Shown: positions 16,030 through 23,876, numbered from the stretch's first letter. The stretch is 25,720 bases of DNA from an uncultured Eubacterium sp. (GCA_958446835.1 CAUCXT010000035.1:1-25720), one strand, 5' to 3'. Notes: generated from the letters alone by a model not told the origin. A program made the numbers and translations.

Positions 16030-17448
16030 TTAATCATCGGTAGATACCGAATACACCTGTTCCGAATAACTTCCGTCACGGTCAGCATCATAATCCACGC
16101 TCACTATGATCTTATATAATGAAGTAATCTCTTCGCCTTTTTCATACGCAATATGGTTATCTGTATTTGCCGTATCTTTTGTAGAATACACATTAACTGC
16201 ACCTTTTACAGCATTATTGACATTTACAGAAAGTGCTGCACCCAAGGTGTTGTAAAGTTCTGTTGTGTACAGGTCAAGTGCCGTTGTGAGGCTGCTGTTA
16301 TCAACGTTAATTTTAAAGCTCTCTTCCTGTCTTTCGCCTGCCTCCTCAACAAAATAAAGTTTCATGTTCCTTGAGGTTCCATCTTCATTGGTAAGATGTA
16401 CACTAGAATCCACATCAACATTATAGGTTACACTCTTAAAATGTCTTACGTCCGCTTCTTTTTCCAACGTAATTCCATCGCTTGAAATTCTGCCGCCCTC
16501 TGCCTTTGCATACAGAAAATATAATGGCTTAGCATTGTCTAAGGTAAGTGTAATCTCATCAGCCTTATACACTAACTTTCCCGAACATCTGTAGAATGTC
16601 ATGGGAGTCTTGACGCCCGGTGTGATGACCACACCCGGTTCCGTATCCTCAGCCCTGTACACTACCTTATAATCAGTGAAATCGAATGTATATATCGTAT
16701 TGATAGTTACCTCATAATTATTGCCGACCTGTTCTATATTAATATCGACTGTTTTATCTATATTTTCCTTTTTAAATTCGGAGTTGACATCAGTAAGATC
16801 CGACTCACTGATACCATCCAATGAACCACTGCTCTTTAGATATTCGTCCGCAAAAAGATTACCATAGGTATCACGAATCGCCTTATCCTCATCTGACGGA
16901 CTGTAGCTGTCCCATCTGCCTTCTGTGACATTCCACTTTTCCATGACCGGTGCACCTGCGCTGTCATAAGGAATCTTCTGTGACCTCATAAGCGACAGTA
17001 CCTTGTTGTCATTGAGAATGAGCTCACTGTATATGACGCTCGCCTCATTGTATAAGTCGGCAAAGTCCGTGGACTTATAATCGTAGTCTGTCTTAGGCAT
17101 AAGGCTTACTTTCACCTGAAACTTCTCTCCATCTGCACCATCAAGCTTGAATATATACACAGGACTGTCCTCATTCACCTTAGAATCAGCCGGAAAATCA
17201 TACACACCCGGAAGCGACTTGAGCGCTGCCTCAAGTGCTGCCTTGTCCGTTGTGTGCTTCGCAGTCTCCGCAACACTCTGTGCAACCGCAGTAGCATTCT
17301 GAAGCCTTCTGCTGTTGCGGTTAATCTTTCCCGACATGATAAAAGAATTCATAAGAGGAACTGTGAGCATGGCTAGAATAGCTATTGCAATCAACAGCTC
17401 TATGAGAGAGAAACCACTATTCTGTTCATGCTTCACATTGTGGGACAT
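16030..17448 (-). CDS. Large type IV minor prepilin
   Basis: The 472-aa protein has a 12-residue leader MSHNVKHEQNSG, then mature FSLIELLIAIAILAMLTVPLM with Glu+5 and a hydrophobic helix, then SGKINRNSRRLQNATAVAQSVAE as the amphipathic second half (PilV/GspI-like). Standard minor pilins are 150-250 aa; the extra 250 or so residues form a probable beta-rich extracellular domain. Near the C-terminus DYDADRDGSYSE looks like an acidic Ca-binding loop (D-x-D-x-D). ATG 17448 follows GGAG with about 12 nt spacing. The gene lies 28 bp after the PilO-like gene. The family of the distal domain is not recognised. Confidence 0.82.
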   Translation of the reverse strand: MSHNVKHEQNSGFSLIELLIAIAILAMLTVPLMNSFIMSGKINRNSRRLQNATAVAQSVAETAKHTTDKAALEAALKSLPGVYDFPADSKVNEDSPVYIFKLDGADGEKFQVKVSLMPKTDYDYKSTDFADLYNEASVIYSELILNDNKVLSLMRSQKIPYDSAGAPVMEKWNVTEGRWDSYSPSDEDKAIRDTYGNLFADEYLKSSGSLDGISESDLTDVNSEFKKENIDKTVDINIEQVGNNYEVTINTIYTFDFTDYKVVYRAEDTEPGVVITPGVKTPMTFYRCSGKLVYKADEITLTLDNAKPLYFLYAKAEGGRISSDGITLEKEADVRHFKSVTYNVDVDSSVHLTNEDGTSRNMKLYFVEEAGERQEESFKINVDNSSLTTALDLYTTELYNTLGAALSVNVNNAVKGAVNVYSTKDTANTDNHIAYEKGEEITSLYKIIVSVDYDADRDGSYSEQVYSVSTDD

Positions 17449-17476
17449 ATCACAACAATCTCCTTTTCATGTCTAT

Positions 17477-18616
17477 CTACCTATAATATCTCACCGCTCC
17501 ATTTACACTCTCAATATTGAATCTTGGGTTGGAGCTGTCATCATTTACCACCTTGATGTTCAGCGTCATATCCGACTCATTGTTGATGGTCACGCTTGCA
17601 CCGGACTTGTCATTATCCGATTCACGTTCACTGCTGAATACCATAAGATCAAGGCTTCTGCCCGGATTGAAGGACAAATCAACCAAAGTCTTGTCTGAAT
17701 CAGGGTATTGCTTATCGCCTACAGAATAGCTTATAGTGTACTCGCCATTCTCACCTGCAATGTTAATCACAACAGGAACATTGTCATTCGTGTTGGCGGA
17801 AACCTGTGAGGATGAGTAGCCTCTTCTTCCAAGAACCACCGAACTTAAATCCGAGCTTTCCGAGCTAAGGGAAAGTGCTATATCATAATTGGTCATAAGA
17901 CCAAACTCATCTGCCGCCTCTATCACACGGTTAGGATTACTCTCTGATACAAAGAGATTCTCCGTGCCAAGGTCAATCGAGTCTATATCAGATTCATAAT
18001 AGTCTCTGTCCGAACCTGTGATAGCATACTGTGAAATCGTGATATTGCCGCTCATAAGCTCATCGTCCTCATTGTAGGAGCAGCTCACCGTATCAATCGT
18101 ATATACTGTATCATAGTCAAGTATGTATGCCAGCAAATCCTTGAAGGTATCGTAATCACATTCATAAGAATATGTAACCGTCTTTTTATACCCCTTCATA
18201 TCGGTGGAATATACCTTCGCACCGTTAGCTGAAGGGTTGGATGAAACAACATTTCCGAAGGTGTACACAAGTGTTGCATCCGGCATGCTCACCGTGCGAA
18301 CCCACACGCCAAGCTGTGCTTCAAGTTCTGTTGTGAACATAAGCGTTGCCTTCTGTGAAAAGCCTGAATCATACCCAGCCAGACCACCCTCAAAAATACG
18401 ATTATAATTTTCCGTATCCTGCTTATACTTCGGTATATTGTCCGACTTATCCTTTAAGTCATTGTACTTAACCTGAAGTGTGGAAATCTCGCTCTCAAGT
18501 GCACTCGTCTTATCGCTGAAATTGCGAAATCCGAAATAGTATGCTAAAAATACAAGCAATAGACTGCCAACCAGACATAATAGGAATTTGTCACGTTCTG
18601 AAATTGCAAGCTTCAT
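17477..18616 (-). CDS. pilO: PilO-like inner-membrane T4P assembly protein
   Basis: PilO forms with PilM and PilN the membrane platform that links the cytoplasmic motor to the pilus. The 379-aa product has a short cytoplasmic N-terminus, one membrane helix (about 10-28, FLLCLVGSLLLVFLAYYFG), a coiled coil (about 36-60, ALESEISTLQVKYNDLKDK) and an extracytoplasmic ferredoxin-like region to about 215. A further C-terminal domain (about 285-379) is predicted to be beta-rich and is not usual for PilO, which is about 200 aa. The family call rests on topology and position directly after PilM-N, not on strong motifs. The start at 18616 has GGAGG 10 nt upstream and lies 2 bp after the preceding stop. 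Confidence 0.7.
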   Translation of the reverse strand: MKLAISERDKFLLCLVGSLLLVFLAYYFGFRNFSDKTSALESEISTLQVKYNDLKDKSDNIPKYKQDTENYNRIFEGGLAGYDSGFSQKATLMFTTELEAQLGVWVRTVSMPDATLVYTFGNVVSSNPSANGAKVYSTDMKGYKKTVTYSYECDYDTFKDLLAYILDYDTVYTIDTVSCSYNEDDELMSGNITISQYAITGSDRDYYESDIDSIDLGTENLFVSESNPNRVIEAADEFGLMTNYDIALSLSSESSDLSSVVLGRRGYSSSQVSANTNDNVPVVINIAGENGEYTISYSVGDKQYPDSDKTLVDLSFNPGRSLDLMVFSSERESDNDKSGASVTINNESDMTLNIKVVNDDSSNPRFNIESVNGAVRYYR

Positions 18617-18618
18617 AA

Positions 18619-20244
18619 TTACTGTGCCTCCTTCTCATTATTTACTGTACTGCTGTCCGTACCGGATTCTTCCTGTGTGCTCTCCTCTTCGTCAATCTTG
18701 AGGAACTTGAACGTAAGCGAAAAGCTCTCCGTAATATTGCTCTCCTCATCCTTCGATTCACTGACACCGGAAATCTGTATATCATACACATTATCAAGCT
18801 TCTCAAGCTCCTCTAAGAACTTCGCAACGCACAGCTTGGATGAGCCTGTTCCCGAAAGGGACACCTGGCCATTATTAAATGACAGGCTTGACAGCGAAAT
18901 ATCCGAAGGCATAACCTCCTCAAGCTTATTGTACATATATAATACGGAATCATTGTCACTGTAGGAGCTGCTCACAAAGCCGAGCAGATCCGTCACCTTG
19001 TCCTTCGCATTGTAATAATCGTTGACAACCTGCTCAACACTGCTGATTCTGTCTATATCCGCCGCAAGCTTGTCGCGCTGCTCCTTCACCTGCATATAAT
19101 TATATAACGGATAACCGACCAGCACGGCTGATATAATCACGGAGCCTGCTATAAGTGCTGTATTGTTATGCCTAACCTCCTTCTTCTGTGCCGTTGCTAT
19201 ATGCTTTCTGGACACGAAGTTAATCGGCTCGATGACCGTTCCAAGGTTCTCAAGATAATTCATAAGGTGGTTCTCAGGCATCTCATAATACTTGCTGCCT
19301 GTGACGTTCTTAAGCTCATCCATCATGACTATAGGGATATTAAGCTCATTGCTCAACAAATCAAGCAATCCAAGAATCTGCACACCATCCGTTATAAGAT
19401 ATGCCTTGTCAAGCGGGCTGTCCTGATTTCTTGTGGTATAATAATCGACTACACGGCTCAGGTTGGCTACCATGTATCTGAGAGAATCAGTAACCTGGTC
19501 TCCGTCAAACGAGGAATGGATAAGCTTCTCGTGCTTTACAAGCTCCTCGGCTCCCGCCTCAGGTATCTGCTTCTCGTCCATGACCGCATTAATAAGTACA
19601 TTCTTTCCATACGGAATGGTTCTCTGCATCTGCAGGATACCCTTCTTCATAATGTTGACAACAGTTGTCGCCTTGTCGACCTGAATAACTATGTTCGGCG
19701 CTTCCTCAACCTGCTGCCTGATAATCTGAAGGGTTGAGTTACCTGCATAGTCAATACACTCAAGCTTCATCTCAAGCCGCTCTGCAAGGGTATAATAGCT
19801 CTCAATAATCTCCTCCGGTGCAGCTACCACCATGAGACGCATCTGCTTTCTTCCCTCCTGGACGAAATGCTCAAGTATGGAATAGGAAAATACATACTCC
19901 TCCGTGTTAATAGGAAAATACTCTGAGCAGTTCGCATCCACGACCGACTTAATCTTATCCGTTTTAACATTCGGAATAATAATCTCCTTGTTGGCAAACT
20001 TAGGACCATGCACCGTGAATATAACGTGCTTTGCATTGATGCGGTTCTTGAAAATCGTCTGCTTGAGAATCCTTGAAATCTTCTCAATATCCACGATTTC
20101 TCCCTCATCATAAGAATCAGCCGGTGTAGGAACCGTCTCTGCCCACAGAACTGAAATATTCTTCCTGCTGCTGTCAAGCTCGGAGAGCTTGATTTCCGAG
20201 CTGCCTATTGAAATGGTGATGAATTTGGTGACCTTAGAAGCCAT
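18619..20244 (-). CDS. pilM: PilM-PilN fusion protein of the T4P assembly platform
   Basis: The 541-aa product combines two normally separate proteins. Residues 1 to about 335 form a PilM/FtsA-like actin-fold domain: TKFITISIGSSEIKL at the nucleotide phosphate-1 position, KHVIFTVHG, VVDANCSEYFPI, NIVIQVDKATTVVNIM and AYLITDG. It is followed by EPINFVSRKH (339-348), resembling the INLLPxR peptide by which free PilN binds PilM. Next come a membrane helix (about 362-383), a coiled coil (about 385-425), a PilN-like ferredoxin fold (about 430-518, with PSDISLSSLSF and FLEELEKLDNVYDIQISG) and an acidic Ser/Glu tail. The reading frame is open throughout. It is the first gene of the operon, with AAGGAG 7-9 nt before ATG and a promoter at 20299-20327. 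Confidence 0.88.
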   Translation of the reverse strand: MASKVTKFITISIGSSEIKLSELDSSRKNISVLWAETVPTPADSYDEGEIVDIEKISRILKQTIFKNRINAKHVIFTVHGPKFANKEIIIPNVKTDKIKSVVDANCSEYFPINTEEYVFSYSILEHFVQEGRKQMRLMVVAAPEEIIESYYTLAERLEMKLECIDYAGNSTLQIIRQQVEEAPNIVIQVDKATTVVNIMKKGILQMQRTIPYGKNVLINAVMDEKQIPEAGAEELVKHEKLIHSSFDGDQVTDSLRYMVANLSRVVDYYTTRNQDSPLDKAYLITDGVQILGLLDLLSNELNIPIVMMDELKNVTGSKYYEMPENHLMNYLENLGTVIEPINFVSRKHIATAQKKEVRHNNTALIAGSVIISAVLVGYPLYNYMQVKEQRDKLAADIDRISSVEQVVNDYYNAKDKVTDLLGFVSSSYSDNDSVLYMYNKLEEVMPSDISLSSLSFNNGQVSLSGTGSSKLCVAKFLEELEKLDNVYDIQISGVSESKDEESNITESFSLTFKFLKIDEEESTQEESGTDSSTVNNEKEAQ

Positions 20245-20263
20245 GAGTGTTCTCCTTTTACTT

Positions 20264-20338
20264 TTTATACCGGATTAGGCGTTTGCAAAACTTAGTATAT
20301 TACAGCCGGACGTTGTGCAATTGTCTATTTATACCGGA
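20264..20338. repeat. Pair of 11-bp direct repeats around the pilM promoter
   Basis: TTTATACCGGA occurs at 20264-20274 and again at 20328-20338. One copy abuts the -35 element of the pilM promoter and the other lies in the predicted leader, 64 bp apart. That is about six helical turns, which would suit looping or cooperative binding of one regulator. Confidence 0.5.
20299..20327 (-). promoter_or_regulatory. Probable sigma-A promoter of the pilM operon
   Basis: On the minus strand TAGACA (20322-20327) and TGTAAT (20299-20304) are spaced by exactly 17 nt. Each is one mismatch from consensus. The start codon at 20244 lies about 48 nt past the expected start point. It serves the seven-gene unit that ends at the terminator 7484-7524. 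Confidence 0.6.
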
Positions 20339-20382
20339 ATAGCATATATGATTATGTGCATCCGTTATGAGGTTATATTAGT

Positions 20383-20486
20383 ATAGTTCTCTTACATATC
20401 GCTGCTTACCTGCATTGTTGGGTTATTATCTTTTGTAAGCAGGGATATGTAAGAGAACTATTAATCTTGCGATATGTAGTTCTCTT
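20383..20486. repeat. Long interrupted hairpin with a third, competing arm, between pilD and pilM
   Basis: ATAGTTCTCTTACATATC (20383-20400) is perfectly complementary to 20444-20461 (18 bp). After a single G/G mismatch CTGCTTAC (20402-20409) pairs with GTAAGCAG (20435-20442), leaving a 25-nt loop. A further copy TAGTTCTCTT (20477-20486) can pair instead with AAGAGAACTA (20451-20460) over a 16-nt loop. In the minus-strand RNA the first competing arm starts 3 nt after the pilD stop. No T-run follows either stem on the minus strand, so this is not a plain intrinsic terminator. Confidence 0.8.
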
Positions 20487-20489
20487 AAA

Positions 20490-21242
20490 TTAGAATAGTC
20501 CGAGATACCATTTTATAAGGTTATCTCCGAACAGCATTGCTATGACCATTCCCGCTGAGAGGTATGGTCCGAATGCGAGTTGTCTGCCCTTGTGGGCAAA
20601 CTTCATAAGTAACAGGTGAATTACTGAGCCTATTATGCAGCCTAGGAAAAAGCCTAGCGTGACATTTCTCCATCCAAGAAAAAGTCCTGCTGCTGCCATG
20701 AGCTTCGCATCACCGCCACCCATCGCCCTGCCGCCTGTTATAAGGATTAGCAGAAGCAGAAAAGCACTGACACAAACAAATCCGATAAGATGTGAGACAA
20801 TATTGTGGTAGTCAAGCGCGCTTCTTAACACACCCAACACCAGAATGGTAATGTTAACACCTATCGGTATCTCATAAGTTCTCCAGTCGATGACTGATAG
20901 CACAACCAGAGCCGAGAAAAACAGACATAACAGTATACTGTCAATATTTATGTCATTGATAATGAATATCAGTACATACCCGATTCCGTTCATCGCTTCA
21001 ATGAGCGGATATTGCACTGAAATCTTAGCCTTGCAATATCGGCACTTACCGCCAAGCTGCAGCCATGAGAACAGCGGCACCAAATCGTACCATCTGAGCC
21101 TATGACCACAGCTCATGCAGTGAGAACCTGTTGTTGCAATATTCTCTTTAAGCGGTAGCCTATAAATGCAGACATTTAGAAAGCTGCCTATCACGATTCC
21201 GAAGAGGAAGGTGAGTATGTAGAGGAGGATGTAATATTGCAT
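20490..21242 (-). CDS. pilD: Type IV prepilin peptidase / N-methyltransferase
   Basis: This membrane aspartyl protease (family A24) removes prepilin leaders at the Gly|Phe bond and in many species methylates the new N-terminus. The 250-aa protein has IGSFLNVCIYRLP (18-30) and a four-cysteine zinc site C42/C45 and C67/C70 (CMSCGHRL, CRYCKAKI). The catalytic aspartates are Asp119 in VIDWRTYEIP and Asp178 in GGGDAKLM. Several membrane helices cover most of the rest. The zinc-containing N-domain marks the bifunctional subtype. The start at 21242 has no clear ribosome site and lies 15 bp after the pilin stop, so expression probably depends on pilin translation. All the prepilins in the window are its likely substrates. 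Confidence 0.96.
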   Translation of the reverse strand: MQYYILLYILTFLFGIVIGSFLNVCIYRLPLKENIATTGSHCMSCGHRLRWYDLVPLFSWLQLGGKCRYCKAKISVQYPLIEAMNGIGYVLIFIINDINIDSILLCLFFSALVVLSVIDWRTYEIPIGVNITILVLGVLRSALDYHNIVSHLIGFVCVSAFLLLLILITGGRAMGGGDAKLMAAAGLFLGWRNVTLGFFLGCIIGSVIHLLLMKFAHKGRQLAFGPYLSAGMVIAMLFGDNLIKWYLGLF

Positions 21243-21257
21243 AACAGTTAAAATTGA

Positions 21258-21794
21258 TTATCTTGTTACGTAATATGCAGTGTCCCTAGCATAGCATATA
21301 CTTGCAGCTGTTGCTTCAGCCTTTGTCATAGTTGCTGAAGCTGGTCTTGTAGGCACAGTAGTTGGAGTTCCACTAGCAAGCCAAACAACAACTGAACCAT
21401 TATCTGTTATTGTAAAGTACATTTTATAACCATTTGATGCCTTTGCTGCATCAGAGCCTTTCATTTTTGGAACGGCAGCTAAATATTCATTAACAGTTTT
21501 TATAAAAGCATTATCAGAGTCAGCAGCATTTGCTACACCAATTACAGTACCTACCTCTGTTACTGCATTCTTATATGTATCCATTGCCTTAGTATATGCT
21601 GCCTCTGTTCCAAGTGCATCCTGAATTGAGGAAGCTACAGCATCAAGTGACTGAATATCAGAGGCAACTCTTGCCTTCTCAATATTACCAAGAAGTGTAG
21701 GTGCAATAACACCAACTAATACTACCATAATAGCGATTACTACTAAGAGCTCTACGAGAGAGAAACCCTTATTATTCTTGTTTAACTTCTTCAT
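21258..21794 (-). CDS. pilA: Major type IV pilin
   Basis: The 178-aa protein has a short basic leader MKKLNKNNKG and mature FSLVELLVVIAIMVVLVGVIAPTLL, with Phe+1, Glu+5 and the alpha1-N hydrophobic helix. NIEKARVASDIQSLDAVASSIQDAL is the amphipathic alpha1-C. The remaining part is a compact Ala/Thr/Val-rich domain with KMYFTITDNGSVVVWLASG as beta strands. There is only one cysteine, so no C-terminal disulfide loop. Low Lys/Glu content and small residues suit an abundant surface subunit. AAAGGAG stands 10 nt before ATG 21794, the strongest ribosome site of the locus, consistent with high expression. It follows the nuclease gene by 90 bp with a structured leader in between, and precedes pilD. 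Confidence 0.92.
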   Translation of the reverse strand: MKKLNKNNKGFSLVELLVVIAIMVVLVGVIAPTLLGNIEKARVASDIQSLDAVASSIQDALGTEAAYTKAMDTYKNAVTEVGTVIGVANAADSDNAFIKTVNEYLAAVPKMKGSDAAKASNGYKMYFTITDNGSVVVWLASGTPTTVPTRPASATMTKAEATAASICYARDTAYYVTR

Positions 21795-21846
21795 GCTTAA
21801 ATATCTCCTTTAAATATAAATATTTTTTAGGCTTATGCCCATATAT

Positions 21847-21880
21847 GTTACGCGGTGGTCGGGTAGCCCACCGGGATAAC
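21847..21880 (-). ncRNA. GC-rich structured element in the pilin leader, candidate cis-regulatory RNA
   Basis: On the minus strand GTTA (21880-21877 complement), a 3-nt bulge, CGGTGG, a 9-nt loop GCTACCCGA, CCACCG, 2 nt and TAAC form a two-tier stem-loop, 53 bp before the pilin start. It stands out as GC-rich amid AT-rich DNA. The downstream GGC, ATAA, GCC can form a small second hairpin. No known riboswitch consensus is recognised. In Clostridioides difficile the pilin gene is preceded by a c-di-GMP-II riboswitch, which makes a regulatory leader plausible here, but I could not match the class. Confidence 0.4.
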
Positions 21881-21884
21881 CGGA

Positions 21885-22457
21885 TTAAGTTGTTTTATGT
21901 ATCACAGGATTAGGCGGTATCTCGTATTGTATCGTCAAAAACCTGTTTCTGAATTTATATATCTTCCTTCCAAGATTGTTGTCGACCTTTAGGGAATCTT
22001 TTTTATCTATCTTTTCAAGATATTTACGATATTCCTCATGCGTCTGAAACCTGCCGCTTGCTCCATAAGCGTCCGATACAAGGTACAGGCGAATGTCCTT
22101 ATATTTGTATTTATCGCTTAGGAATATATCCTTAAACCTGATGGAAAGAAAATCATTAATTGTTGTCGAAAACTTATCCTGAATCGCTCTTATATCAAGG
22201 AACTTGGGTCCTTTGACATTCTTCATTTCCAGAATATACAAATTATAGGAATCGCAGGAATTGTCCACCGCGACCACATAATCTGTCGCCTTAGGCGGGG
22301 TCGCGTCATGCAACCCATTGTAGTAGTCATCGGCCTTGACCCCGGCATATTCGGAATGTGTCAATCTTTCATCAACTCCGACCTCAATGCCTTCGTCCTC
22401 TATCTCATATCTTATACAGCTTTTCAATTTAGGTTCATTCTGTATCCTTGATATCAT
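21885..22457 (-). CDS. Predicted PD-(D/E)XK nuclease-like partner of the ATPase
   Basis: The 190-aa protein is not one I can name. Its core reads as a PD-(D/E)XK fold: a strand TDYVVAVDNS with Asp59/Asp65, then YNLYILEMKNVKG with Glu77-Met-Lys79, then a helix carrying Gln93 (LDIRAIQDKF). The spacing (D65, 11 residues, ExK, 13 residues, Q) suits restriction-endonuclease-like enzymes. The C-terminal part (YKDIRLYLVSD, KIYKFRNRFLTIQYEI) is alpha/beta. Its ATG overlaps the ATPase stop as ATGA, with GAGGG 6 nt upstream, so the two proteins are almost certainly made together. The context suggests an effector nuclease activated by the ATPase. Proof of activity is lacking, and a binding-only role is possible. 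Confidence 0.65.
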   Translation of the reverse strand: MISRIQNEPKLKSCIRYEIEDEGIEVGVDERLTHSEYAGVKADDYYNGLHDATPPKATDYVVAVDNSCDSYNLYILEMKNVKGPKFLDIRAIQDKFSTTINDFLSIRFKDIFLSDKYKYKDIRLYLVSDAYGASGRFQTHEEYRKYLEKIDKKDSLKVDNNLGRKIYKFRNRFLTIQYEIPPNPVIHKTT

Positions 22458-23857
22458 TCTGTACCCTCATTATGCTCCTGTATAATCTGCTCGCGCTCGT
22501 TATACAGTGCCTCACTCACATCAATGAAGTTCTCATCATCTGCCCCACACTCATCTATGTGCATTGGCTTTGAAATGCTTCCCTCTGCACCCTTCTCAAG
22601 ATATATCGGCTGATATATATTATAGTCTAACTTTCCTGAGAGAACAAGATTGTTCAATTTATTGAACACATAATTACTGTGCGATGACATCACAAGTGTT
22701 ATTCCCGCGTTCGTAAGCTCCGTGAATATTTCCATGAGCTTAATCTGATTGTTCGGGTGAAGGTGGGCTTCGGGTTCTTCTATAAATAATATAGCCCTGT
22801 TCTCAGGACTCATGCCTTCCCTATTAGCTATAATATATTTCAGGAAGGCTACTATCGGTGATACTTCCGAAACCATTGATGACACCTCTGACATTGAATA
22901 CTTCACATCTGTCTCTTCTTTAGGTGTATACTTCAATTCATTCGTTTCTTTATCGAATATTACTTCACCATTCAAAATATTACATTCTATAGCATTGTAA
23001 CATTGCTTTATTTTTCTATCTTGTAATATATTGTTTGTTTTATTATTTGATATACTGGAAAGCTCTATAAAATAATCCGAAATGGGTTCAGTAATACCCG
23101 GAAACTCAATTTTTCTTGTAATATTCGACCTATTCTTTGCTAATTCTGCAACTATAGCTCCAAACGCACTCATTCCATTATATATACCAGACCTCGAAGC
23201 TGGTAGGAAAAAAATTTGCCCAACTTGATAAACCATATCAAATATTATATTAGTATATACATATCCCAATTTATTAACAACCTCTAACCTAATATCCTCC
23301 ATTGAATATGTTTTTGCCAAATTCAATTCCATGCTTCCATAATTAGTTGTTTCAATATCGGCATTTTTTTCTTTAATGTTTATTTTCAAATTAGGTATAG
23401 TTCCACATATTTTTTCATCACTTAGTCCGAAATCCATTGTGCAATTAAGCAGACAAATATAGATATGCGGATTTTTTTTCAAAATATTGTCAAAATTAGC
23501 AAATGTATTACGATACGAATTAAGTAATTCCTGTATCATGCCTAAAGAAAGATAATCAAAAACCAAATCTGTCAATTGATTAACGCACTCTTTTTCATTA
23601 TTCTTTCCCCTTATCAAATCCCATAAATTTTCTGTTGCTTCTAATACTCTATTATTAATAGATGTATGAATTTCAGCATGATACGAATATATTCCCATCT
23701 CTTTAGAGAGTTGGAAAAACCTTTTGAACAGCAAATACACCACCTGCATAGCGTAGGACTTACCAATATTGTTATCCCCGTAGGTGACAATAAGCTTTTT
23801 CGACAAATCAAACTCAAAATCTTTTATAGGACCAAAGTTGACAATCTTTATTTTCAT
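22454..23857 (-). CDS. AAA/ABC-type ATPase (OLD/RecF-like, AAA_15/AAA_21 type), candidate defence protein
   Basis: The 467-aa protein starts MKIKIVNFGPIKDFEFDLSK, the usual opening of overcoming-lysogenisation-defect and RecF-type ATPases. Walker A is GDNNIGKS (27-34). FFLPASRSGIYNG (216-228) is typical of the AAA_21 group. The ABC signature-like segment SMSEVSSMV is at 321-329. Walker B is ILFIEEPEAHLHP (356-368), and the switch segment MSSHSNYVF is at 390-398. The middle (about 50-310) is AT-rich and helical. There is no C-terminal Toprim domain, so the nuclease function is supplied by the overlapping downstream gene, as in two-gene defence systems such as PARIS or Septu (architecture similar, families not shown to be the same). 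It begins 19 bp after pilC, with AAAGGG upstream. Confidence 0.85.
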   Translation of the reverse strand: MKIKIVNFGPIKDFEFDLSKKLIVTYGDNNIGKSYAMQVVYLLFKRFFQLSKEMGIYSYHAEIHTSINNRVLEATENLWDLIRGKNNEKECVNQLTDLVFDYLSLGMIQELLNSYRNTFANFDNILKKNPHIYICLLNCTMDFGLSDEKICGTIPNLKINIKEKNADIETTNYGSMELNLAKTYSMEDIRLEVVNKLGYVYTNIIFDMVYQVGQIFFLPASRSGIYNGMSAFGAIVAELAKNRSNITRKIEFPGITEPISDYFIELSSISNNKTNNILQDRKIKQCYNAIECNILNGEVIFDKETNELKYTPKEETDVKYSMSEVSSMVSEVSPIVAFLKYIIANREGMSPENRAILFIEEPEAHLHPNNQIKLMEIFTELTNAGITLVMSSHSNYVFNKLNNLVLSGKLDYNIYQPIYLEKGAEGSISKPMHIDECGADDENFIDVSEALYNEREQIIQEHNEGTE

Positions 23858-23876
23858 TGATACAGCCCTTTCAACA

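Noticed and set aside
20383..20461. Miniature inverted-repeat transposable element
   Set aside because: The arms are long, but I see no flanking target duplication and the third arm overlaps the end of pilD; a regulatory RNA reading fits better, although a search for further copies would decide.
21847..21880. c-di-GMP-I or c-di-GMP-II riboswitch before the pilin
   Set aside because: Position is suggestive, but the conserved core segments that I know of (such as the GCAAAGCC and GGCAAACC blocks of GEMM-I) are not present, so I list it only as an unclassified structured leader.
22454..23857. ATPase as the missing pilus motor PilB or PilT
   Set aside because: It has the OLD/RecF-type N-terminus, ABC-like signature and EEPEAHLHP Walker B, and lacks the Asp and His boxes and the tetracysteine motif of secretion ATPases.
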